Below are positions 47,428-57,019 of a stretch of DNA of 64,000 nucleotides, in pieces; position 1 is the first letter of the stretch, and every line of letters begins with the position of its first letter. Origin of the DNA: Lumnitzera littorea (Eukaryota; Streptophyta; Magnoliopsida; Myrtales; Combretaceae); NCBI GenBank assembly GCA_024138015.1, contig JAMXBB010000006.1, positions 73,999,077-74,063,076 of the forward strand, in the 5' to 3' direction. The notes beneath the pieces were generated by a model, which searched no databases, had not been told where the DNA came from, and saw only the letters and a program-made list of their open reading frames with translations. The translations under genes and the position numbers were made by a program.

Positions 47428-48817
47428 ATGATTTTGTACACGTACTACACAATATTATCAAAACACACATACACCCTCTCAAACACTTACAGAAATCTAC
47501 ACAAATTCATTTCACCTTGCATTTTCTCTCCATCTTCACCTCATGTTCCCAATCCAAGTAAGTTCTCTTAATTTTTTTTTTCCTGTCCTCTCTTATTTAT
47601 TCTTTGTTTTCATCATTGTTTAAGCATGCTTAGATAACCGAAATTTAGGTCTTTTGTGAATTGGCTCATGAATTTTGTCTGAGAATTTACTTGTTTTTAT
47701 TCTTTTATGATAGACATACACATTTGCCTTATGTTGATAGATTTACATGCCTTTATGATGCCCCTTATAGCTAGATATTACTTTAAGATCTATCAAACAC
47801 GAATTTTGGTTGCAAATTCAATGACAACTATTCAATTACGATAGTTAGGGTTAGAATTGTGAGAATGATTTAGGGACATTTAGAGTTTTTTGATGTATTG
47901 GTACATCTTCTTTTCAAGAAGATTGTAATGTAATGAGTCTAATGTATAATTAGTTGGATGAATTTGCTAGCCATTTCTTTTACACCAACTAGTTTTGTGG
48001 ATGCACTCTACATGTTTGTTCAAATGTCCCAATGAGATTTCTTTTATCTACTCTTTTATAACTCTGTCTTAGTTTGAACTAAGTGTAGCAAAGATGCGTG
48101 TTTTTTATTTAGTGTGGTGTTTCTTCTCAGGTCATCAATGGTAAATCATAAAAAGTAGATCGTTTGAAGGAGGTCCAAATCTGTTACATCATCTTCTATT
48201 CATGAGGGCATTATTGTCGAGCTACTAGCCACTCTTTCTCCATTAGAGTATCTTACGCTTCAAGGCAGGGAAGTATTAGTTTCTTTTTCAATATATGTAT
48301 TTCCTTTTTCCCTATGATGTTTTTTCTTGTTTCATATCATGCTGTTATGCTTTCTTAGTCGTACATTTAGGACAATGTACGTTATTAACTGTGGGGAAAG
48401 GATATATATGAATTTGTTACTATTTAGGAGACCAATTATTCACATTTGACCTAATCAATTTTTAAGTTAAATTACAATAGGTGATTAACAAGTGTTGGGG
48501 CAAATCAACTATGTCATCTTGATCATTATTGATCTTATTATACTTTATTAGAATTAATTAGTCAAATTTGTGGAGAGCAAAAGTTACGAGTTATTTAGCT
48601 TAGGACTTTAAGATTTGAGATTGGAACAACATCACTAGTTGAGAGTTAATCATGGTTATTTTTAAATTTACTTTTATGTATACCTTTCTCTTAGAAATTT
48701 TTAAAGCCCTATAATTTTTAGCAAACAAACAAATGAAATTCTTCTTTTGAGAAACCCTTGAAAAATCATAATGATTGGAGGTAAAAAGTAATAACAAGTG
48801 TATGAATAGAAAAAACT
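47428..48817. other. Non-coding 3' internal region of the Athila-like element
   Basis: Includes CAAACACTTACAGAAATCTAC-type sequence and TC-rich runs to about 47620, then A+T-rich DNA. In autonomous Athila elements an envelope-like ORF can lie in this area; I see no frame with such features on either strand. Confidence 0.6.
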
Positions 48818-49013
48818 GGTAAGGATTTGTCTTGGTCGGTCAGAAGAGTGAGATTGAGTCCTAATGCCAATATTAATGACAAAATTGGTATGGATCGGCC
48901 TTGGTCCGTCAAAAGAGTAAGGTTCTTTCCCGCTATTAATATAAGGGATAAGTTGGTATGGATCAGTCTTGGTCTATTAGAAGAGCGAGATTCTTTTCCT
49001 CTACCAACAAAAT
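48818..49013. repeat. Three tandem copies of about 68 bp before the 3' LTR
   Basis: Copies start at 48818 (GGTAAGGATTTGTCTTGG), 48887 (GGTATGGATCGGCCTTGG) and 48955 (GGTATGGATCAGTCTTGG), each followed by TC(A/G)GTCARAAGAGT-like sequence. The open frame 48827-49060 follows from the repeat. The copies differ more than the LTRs do, so the triplication preceded insertion. Confidence 0.8.
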
Positions 49014-49504
49014 TGTGCTTAAATAAAGTAAATTTAAAAGACCTCCCAACAAAAGCATGAACTAGGGAGATGATCAGAGGATGAGTGGATGTAAAATGTG
49101 TTTGTTTTAAATTATGGCGCTTGGTGAGATTGAAGAGAGAATTATATACATTTTAGTCAAATGGACAAAATTTTTATGACTCTTTCCCAGTTAGCAAGAT
49201 GTTAAATCCAATTTTTAGTTTAAGAATCCTTGACTAAATGACTTGGGTAAACTTCGACTTCCATAAATTAACTAATAAACTTTAGTATTAAGTATTGTTG
49301 GAGCATTCGAATATGGTTAGGTGAATATATGACATTGTTAAGGGTGAAATTGGTTGACTTTATTATTGTAAGTTAATTGAAAATGGTCTTGTTACCTTTC
49401 TTTGGGTCAAGTGTATTCGTTCACCGGTTTCCTAAAAAGTGAGAAATTTTGTTTAGCGTTTTTTGTCCCAAAATTTTGTTTTGATTTATTTGCTTGAGGA
49501 TAAG

Positions 49505-49528
49505 CAAATGCTCAAGTGTAGGGAGGTT
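49505..49528 (+). promoter_or_regulatory. Polypurine tract region before the 3' Athila LTR
   Basis: AAATGCTCAAGTGTAGGGAGG followed by TT and the LTR start TGATAACTC at 49529. The GTGTAGGGAGG run serves as the primer for plus-strand DNA. Confidence 0.7.
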
Positions 49529-50769
49529 TGATAACTCTTATTTTAAATACATTTCACATGATGATTTTATAGTATTTCCCTTACATCTTTGGTTTTTTTT
49601 TTAAAGAAATTAATACTTAATTGAGTAAAATTTTGATTTCAAGGTTTGAATGCATTCTTAGATTGAAAACAAAGAAAAAAAATCAAGTTTCACTCAATTT
49701 GGAGTTCAAATGAATGAGTTATGAAGTTTTGAAGTTACATAGTTTGGGACACAACTGTGTCCCCAAGCTGTATCCACCCAGGAAGATTTGCTAGGGTCAG
49801 AAAGTTACATGACCTAGGATACGACTGTATCCTAGGTTGTGTCTGGTGACGAAAAAAGAAACCTTACAATACATTATAAAAGGACATACTAAGGTTTCGC
49901 ACAAAAGATTAGACATTAAAAAGAGAAGAGACTTGAAAAGAAGGAGGAAAAAAAGGCGAAAGCAACACCCACTTCAAGATTGAAGAGATTTATCATCAAC
50001 AAAAAGAAGTTTTTCATGTTTTATTTCATGATTTTGTTAGAAGTAATTTTTAGTTTCATTATGATAGCTTAAGATTCTTATATTTAAGATTATGGAACCT
50101 AGGGTTTCATGTGACTATTAGATTGATTGATAATTTTTAATAAAGTTTGTATCTTTTCTTAATTCAATTATGTTATTTAATTGTTAATTGATATTTCTAG
50201 GATATCAATCTATGATAATATGCATAATGATTAAGAAATCACATGTGTAATGAGATCTTGACATAATTAGAGAGAATTGCATGTGTACTTAGAGATAAGA
50301 TATATGTTTCTTCTAGAAAGTTGTTCGTTTGTATAGGAATTCATTATACATTAATGCGATTCTAAATTATATTACTAAGTGAAGAGATTCAGGTAAATAA
50401 TTTAGGATTAGGGTTAATATGCTTGAGAAAGGTGTTAACTTTAATTGTGAATTTCTTTGGTAAAAAATAATAGAGATTGAATTGGATACATTTTAAGCGA
50501 TCACATGTTAAACACTAGGGGAAATAATTCCTAAATACGTTATTACCTTATTGAAGTCATTCTTAGTTTTATCGCTTTCTAAATTGCTTAATCAAGTCTT
50601 ATAATTAGGTTAGTTTGTTAATTTTAGTATTTTTAATTTATTCAACTCATCACAATTTTCCAGTTAGATAATAGAGCTAAGGTTAATATTAGTACTCGAA
50701 GTCTCTGAGGGATTGACTCGGATTCACATCCACTATATTAAAACTGATAGTTACACTTGCTTGATATCA
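49529..50769 (+). repeat. 3' LTR of the Athila-like element
   Basis: 1241 bp like its partner, TGATAACTC...TTGATATCA with intact TG and CA. Compared with the 5' LTR it shows roughly 5 percent differences, mostly transitions. Unit 2 of its hairpin pair (49801) has a perfect 10-bp stem, CCTAGGATAC, loop GACT, GTATCCTAGG at 49813-49836. Confidence 0.94.
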
Positions 50770-50774
50770 AATAT
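50770..50774 (+). repeat. Right target-site duplication AATAT of the Athila-like element
   Basis: AATAT follows GATATCA directly and matches 42621-42625 before TGATAACTC. The last three bases (TAT) are the first three of LTR B. Confidence 0.92.
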
Positions 50775-52143
50775 AAACTTTGTAAACTTTTAGTCTGAAC
50801 CCTAAATTTGATCTAAGTGCCTTAGATAACTTCATGAGTCAACAAGGCCAAACAAGTTAAAAACTTAACTAAATTATAAACTTGAATTTACTACTAATGA
50901 GAAAAACCTTAATATACTAATCGAAACCCCAATTACATATAAAAACCTTAAATCCTATATACGCGTAAATAAAAGAGAAAGAACCTAATCCTAATAAAAA
51001 TCCTAAAACTAAAAATTTATGATTATAAAATGTACAAATTTACCCTGATGATGATAAAGCTCTAATTGAGTACAATTATTGAAAGACATGTAATCGAATA
51101 AAATTGCTAACGAATGAATCGAGATAATTTCTAAATATTAATAAACATAAAAGGTAACAAATGAATTAAATAAATTAGCAAGATTATAAATATTATTTCA
51201 TGATTTTTTGTGATTTCACATATGTGTATATATATGTGTGTTAGTTTTATATTGATTTAATTTTACTACATATTTTATGTTTATGTATTAAATAGTATAT
51301 ATTAATTTTTCATCCTATATTTTCTTTCATGATTACATCATATTTCATTCCAAACGTTATCCAAAGATTAGAAACACTTTAGGAAAAGTCAAATTATTAT
51401 TATTATTTTTTTAACTTTTTCTCCCTTCCTTTTTCTTCTTTCTTTTCTTCTTTTCTCTTTTTCTTCCATCATCTTTTCGGATGCCACATGCCCCCATTTC
51501 TTATCACATGTAGAAAAGCAATTAAGGATAAACACTAACAATTATCCCATGTGAAGAAAAAGGATAAAAAGCAAGTCAAACCTTTTTATTTTTTTTATTT
51601 CTTTTTCTTTTTCCTTTTCCTTTTCCTTCTCACAGGCCACATGTCCTCTAGAATACACCACCATTTTCTTTCCTTCTTTTCCAAAAGTTAAAGATAAATC
51701 AAGTCTCATTTTCTTTTTGTTTAGACGACACTCTTCTCTTACTTCCTATCTTCTATTCCTTTGCTTTTCTTCCTTCTTCTCATCAACTTTAATAAGAAAA
51801 AGGAGGGCATTCGTTCCAAAGATTTTCAAGACAAAAAGAGTAATTAAATTAGTACTTTATGTTGTATTTGATTTCTCTTTATAATATTTGTTTTGATGTA
51901 CTCTTTGGTTTACAAATGTATTTTGTAATACTTTATGTATTAGAAATGTGTAGTAGAAGTTATATGTATTTTTAGCTTCTTTTGTGATGAAATTATATGA
52001 ATATGTAATTGGTTGCATGTACAACTTTTATTCTTCATATTCATGTATTTACATATGTATATATATAAATATATTTAACCGAATGTATATATATGTTGTG
52101 TATACCTACTTATGTGTCTGTATATATATATATGTTGGGTTCT

Positions 52144-52179
<36 letters not shown>

Positions 52180-54401
52180 AGTACATGTATACATATATAT
52201 ATAGTATTTTATTTTTCTAAAGTTTAAATAGATATACATGTAATATAGTATAAATATCAGTATATGTATACATCGAAAGATATATGTGTGTATGTGTATA
52301 ATAATACTCTAAATCTTCAAAATAAAATAACAAGTATATATATATATATGTATACATACATATGTATGCAGGACGTGAATATCTTTAAGAAGTTAGAAAT
52401 TATTCTTCTATTATTTAACATTTTTAAGGTATTTTATATGTATATGTTAATGTTATAAAATTGGTAAAAATTAGGAAAATTACAACATGAACCAAGAAGA
52501 AGTAGCCATGTTAGCTTTTCTCAATTTTTTGATTAAAACCACAATTTACAAAAATAATAATAAGATAATAAGAATAAATTAATTAGAAAATTACAATTGT
52601 AACAAAAGTTAAGACAATTAATTATTTAGGATTAGAATAGTGAAAAATTAAATTTTTACAAAATAGACCCAAAAATAAAAATATTTAGAAAATATACAAA
52701 TTTAAACATTATTTAAGTTTATTACAAAATTTAAGATAACATAATAAATAAAGTCATTAAGAAAATTAAAAAATTATAATTAAAAACAATTAGGCTAAAA
52801 ATAAGTAAATTCATAACATTTTTTGCTCATAAAAGAAAATATGAGTTCCAACATCCAAAATGAACATTGCTACGTAAAAGTACATTTAAAAATAATAAAA
52901 ATTGACTATAAAGTCATGAAAATTAGAATTGAAGCTAAAAAGTTACACGTAATTGAAGAAAAAACTCAAATAGGGAAAATTATGTAAGACAAGTATGTTA
53001 TTTGGTAGATTCTTAAATTAATACTTACATAGAATAAATATTTCACTTAGATACTTATTATTGTTTATGTTCCTTAATTCTCAAGAGATCTCGATAAGGA
53101 TACCGATCTCCTCACCAACCTTAATTATCCTTATAGTCGAACAAGTACTCCCAATAACTCTATACTTGTTTTGTGCTTATAGTTAGTGTACCTAAATTAA
53201 AAATTAATAACTTGATACTTGGGGTTCGGTTATGCATGTGCTCGAATATTTGTTGTGTGTTGTCTAAAATGTTATGAAACATAATAGCTAAATAACTAGT
53301 TGCTTGATTTATTGCTACATGATTGGATGACTTGTCGCTATTGGTTGATCACCTAGTAATTTGACTTAATTCTACATGACTTAATTAAATAAATGGATTA
53401 TGCATAATCACAAGTATTGCATTTATTGCTCTATTCTGGCCGTCACCTTGTATGGATGGTAAGTATGGGTGGGAGTCCCATGTGATTTGATCATTTATGA
53501 TTAGTATAATATAGGAGCACTTATATAACAAGACCTTATTCTTAGTTCATGAGCTTACTTGGTGCTGGAGACACTAACTATAGGTGGTTGAGGGTTGAGT
53601 ATAGAGACCTCTGCTATCAGGTGTAAATGTCAATTACAAGAGTCACCTCATCGCTAAACTTGGGAATTTGTGAGTTATTGAATTTTCTTTGGAAATGGAA
53701 ATATATTTTGTAAAATATGAAATTTCAATATATGGCTAAATACCTAGATATTAGAACTTGGTTATGATTAGTGCCAATAAATCTTCAACCCTTACCTTAA
53801 AGAGTATTAAATCTGAAGTTGTATATAGCACCTAGTTAACTACATATATTGTTTAGCATGTTGTATATTCATGCATTCATATGTTTATTAATTAATTATT
53901 TGATAACCTACTTGGCAGTATAGTTGGAGGGATATCTCACTGATCTTATATAGCTTACTCCCCAACAGTTTATTTTACAAGTTCATTTAAGTTGGGACTG
54001 AAATAGATTTCAAGTGTAAAGTACAAATTGAAGATATGTAAGATAATGTTAGAGTTAATTGAGAGGTGTATAGTTGGTATGAAAACATTCTATATAGAAA
54101 GTATTTATATATTAAGATTCTATATAATTTAGTATTTTTTGTAATCTATAAAGTTGACTTACCCTATCTTATTGTTGGATAGGAGATCTTGTTCTTTGCA
54201 GTTCTAAAGGATTGTGGAATATTGAATATTCATAGTTATTTATATTTTACACAAGTTAATAAATTAAAAATTGGAAAACCTAGTAATCGATTAATTAGAG
54301 TCTTACAATCTTTGATTTATAAGGCAGTTTTTGTATCATGAGTGTACATATGATATAGAAATTTTAAGTAATCCTATTAGACTCTCTTTAAGGTCTTGAT
54401 A
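50772..54401 (+). repeat. LTR B, right LTR of the outer Tekay/Del-like element
   Basis: Starts TATAAACTTTG and ends AGGTCTTGATA. It aligns with LTR A from end to end: CCTTAGATAACTTCATGAGTC, TTATGTATTAAATAGTATA, the TC-rich leader near 51420, GGAAATGGAAATATATTTTG near 53690, GATATCTCACT near 53931. No primer-binding site follows it, so it is a 3' LTR. Its original first bases are also at 42623-42625, left of the Athila insertion. Confidence 0.84.
52050..52370. repeat. AT microsatellite region of LTR B
   Basis: (AT)n at about 52147-52178 with flanking ATATGTATATAT repeats. The apparent frames at 51984 and 52264 are Tyr/Ile-rich by-products. Confidence 0.85.
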
Positions 54402-55139
54402 AGAGCATAAAATGATAAAATATGCTGTATTTCATGCCAAAGTGGAAAATACCTCTATAAAAAGAGTTCTAATTGGGTCGTTAAATGTGAGCAGGCTTAC
54501 GAGCATTATATTTGTTATAAATTTTACATATTATCGAAATCTTAAAGCTAGTTCGTATATAATATATATAAATATATAATATGATATGAGATATTATATA
54601 ATAAAATTCTTATTCATTATTCTTTAATTTATATTCTTTATTTTGTATACTTAGGCTCATAAGAAGCTCGGTAAAAGTTTGCTTTAAGCTTGGCTTGGCT
54701 CAGTCTCATTAGTAATCGAGTTTAACTCGAGTTCAAGACAATACTCTTTTATTTAAACAAATTAAAGTTGAACCGAGGTTAAGCCTCAATTTTTGGGCTT
54801 GATAAAAATTTAACTCAAACTCAAGTTCGATAATCCTTAAACGAGTTAAGCATACCCATTTGTAGCTCTACCTCAAACAGTAATACAACAAGCATCTTGA
54901 ATGTCAATAAGATTAGTCTCATTAGACTAAGTACAATTGTAAGCAATGTGTCTCGTGATTTTAGGTGTTAGTCTGTTACATTAATATATTACGAAACTCT
55001 CCTTTTTTAAACAATTCTCTAATTTATTTCTGATTTTTTTCACTAAAGTTTTTTTATTTTTTATTTTATAAAATTTTTGGAGCTCCTATTACTATATTTT
55101 TTACCAATAAAAATTAAAAGAGAGAGAGAGAATAGCTCG
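54402..55139. other. Non-coding stretch with a CGAG-type dispersed repeat
   Basis: Between 54650 and 54850 the sequence repeats AAGCTCGG, AAGCTTGGCTTGGCTCAG, CGAGTTTAACTCGAGTTC, TTCGATAATCC and GAGTTAAGCATACCCATTTG. This resembles a widespread class of plant dispersed sequences rich in GAGCTCGAG. Family and ends are not resolved. No coding frame. Confidence 0.4.
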
Positions 55140-55580
55140 CGTTTCTCTAATAAGAAACAGGACAAGCCAAGCCGGGTCATCGGTTCTCATCGCTAAAGAA
55201 GGTCGATTTCGTGTTCCTTCACTTTGAAATGCGCACCAAGCAACGAGGAATGGCCCTGGTCTTGGGGGTTCATTTTTTCATAGTTGGAATGAGACTTTGC
55301 AGCGTGGTTCGATTCTTGTCGGTGGAAAAACATGGTAGTGGACTAGAAATGTTGGATTCCCATGTACACAGGATGGGTTGTCATGTTGAGGAATTAATGC
55401 CTCAAGTGCTAAGTTCGAGAACATGGTGACGGTTGATATGTTGGACCAAAAAGGTACGAGGATGGTGGTGTGACATGTCAAGGAATTAGCGACACAACTC
55501 CCGCCGTGATTGGTGGAATGAGCTAAAGGGTGGCGGGTCAGCCAACAGCGACTCTACCTTGTGTCTTTATTTATATGCTT
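55140..55580. other. G+C-richer island of unknown nature
   Basis: The composition differs visibly from the surrounding A+T-rich DNA, with several CG dinucleotides (for example GCGCACC, CCGCCGTG, GGCGGGTC). Frames on both strands are short. The plus frame from 55211 starts at GTG and gives 72 codons with no family signature. It begins after a GAGAGAGAGAG run at 55119. It could be low-copy or host DNA, or the edge of an unlisted element. No function assigned. Confidence 0.4.
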
Positions 55581-56566
55581 TGAAATAACTTGAATAAAGC
55601 TTAATTATAGTTACCATTAGGGTGTTTTTGGACGTTTCTTAAAAATATCTACGCCATAATTTAATGGGTTCCTCTCTCTTTCTTTTTTGGTGTTTCTTTT
55701 GCTTTCTACAAGCCTGTTTAATGGGTTCCTTTTTCATGAAAAAAGTTAAAGATTTAATGTGCGCTAGTAACATGATAACTATGATTTCCAGCTACATCTA
55801 ATCTTCTAGCCCACTCCAATGTACTTCAACTAAGAAACAGGATCTAAAAAATGTTGACAGGAATATAGACGAGTGTGGACATTTTGTGGCAGACAACTTT
55901 TTTTCCAGAGTGCGTTACAGTTCATTCTAGACATAGACGCGTCCTACGCTGTTCTTATAATGTAACATCGCCGCTTCTTGATATTTTACGTTTCAAATAT
56001 TTATAGGTATAGACAAAATAAGACAAATCATTAATTTCTAACATTCGGTGGGAGTTATTGCTTTGCTCTATTAGGGCTATTGGTAATCTATTCCTTTACA
56101 TTCAACATTTGTAGAGCATGCTGATTTTACTGTCTTTTTATTATATAAGTAAATTGAGTCAAAGTTGTAAGTTCCTAACCAATATAAAACCAAGGGATGA
56201 GCAGCCAACAAAATTTGGTGAGTGCATGAAAAGCGGTTTCAATATATTCAAAGCAGTCATTCACCCTCAATTAATCAATCCTAGATGCATCTTCAATATA
56301 TTTATTGGATGAATCTATGTGTACCTATCAATTATATATTATTACGTGTAAATAAAATGATAGAAATAAAGAAGTTTGTATAATTTGGCAAGCCTTTGCA
56401 AGAAAAAATGGTACATTATATGTTTGTATAAAGATGTTAAAAAATAAGTTAAGAAAGATTCAAATTCCAAACAAAAAGGTGCACTTGATTTTTTTTTTTT
56501 TTCCTTTTTTCCCTTAACCAATTACATATATAAAGAGTGAAACTATGTTCTAGAGGTTTGAAATAG
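55581..56566. other. Stretch without recognised features
   Basis: A+T-rich sequence with no convincing frame. The 64-residue frame at 56118 has no recognisable motif. Confidence 0.5.
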
Positions 56567-57010
56567 TAAATCCCTATGAAGCAACCTCAATAATCCATGG
56601 GATACGTTGTTCGTAGTAGAGTTTCACATAAAAATGATATAAGGTAGATTTAGGTTACTGAAGAGAGATTAGAAGAGGCATGCCCAAACACTAAGCCATA
56701 GAGCAGCTTGATGAGGCACACCTAAACATTAGATTATAGAGGGATCCAAAGAGGCATACCTAAACATTAGGTTGATGATATAGATTATGATGTGAAGGGG
56801 GTCATGAGGACATTTGTCCTGTGGATTGTGATGTGAAGGGTGTCATGATACTTATTCTAAATTTGATGTATGTGGATTGACATGTTTGTTCACGCACATG
56901 TATGTATATTATGTAATGAGCTTAGACTCACCCTTCTTTTTCCTTACAGTTGCAGGTCATTTAATGAGCTTATTGAATTTGATGAATATAGAAGCAATAT
57001 TATAATTATT
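56567..57010 (+). repeat. LTR-like fragment F1 with three short tandem copies
   Basis: Shares with 62815-63800 (F2) the blocks CAACCTCAATAATCCATG, GATTATGATGTGAAGGGG, TGTTCACGCACATG, TGAGCTTAG and GAGCTTRTTGAATTTGATG. Inside are three 39-41 bp copies beginning AGAGGCATG, TGAGGCACA and AGAGGCATA (56676-56780), each with CCTAAACATTAG-like sequence. The block order resembles the 3' part of a long LTR. Confidence 0.55.
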
Positions 57011-57019
57011 AGGAAGGGG

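Larger units (their letters stand above)
42626..50769 (+). mobile_element. Complete non-autonomous Athila-like element, 8144 bp
   Basis: Two LTRs of 1241 bp each (TGATAACTC...GATATCA), flanked by AATAT on both sides (42621-42625 and 50770-50774). A primer-binding site for tRNA-Asp, gag, protease, a short post-protease frame, the AGGAGGCAACCC landmark and a hairpin repeat array follow, then a 3' polypurine tract. RT, RNase H and integrase are absent. LTR divergence is about 5 percent by eye. It sits inside LTR B of the outer element, so it is the youngest dated insertion in the nest. Confidence 0.92.

Noticed and set aside
51984..52458. Two open frames of 78 and 64 residues
   Set aside because: Repeat-derived frames in the AT-rich block of LTR B. 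The matching place in LTR A is not open in the same way.
55211..55429. 72-residue frame as a small gene
   Set aside because: It begins at GTG, has no family signature, and the opposite strand is equally open. Kept only as an island of unknown nature.
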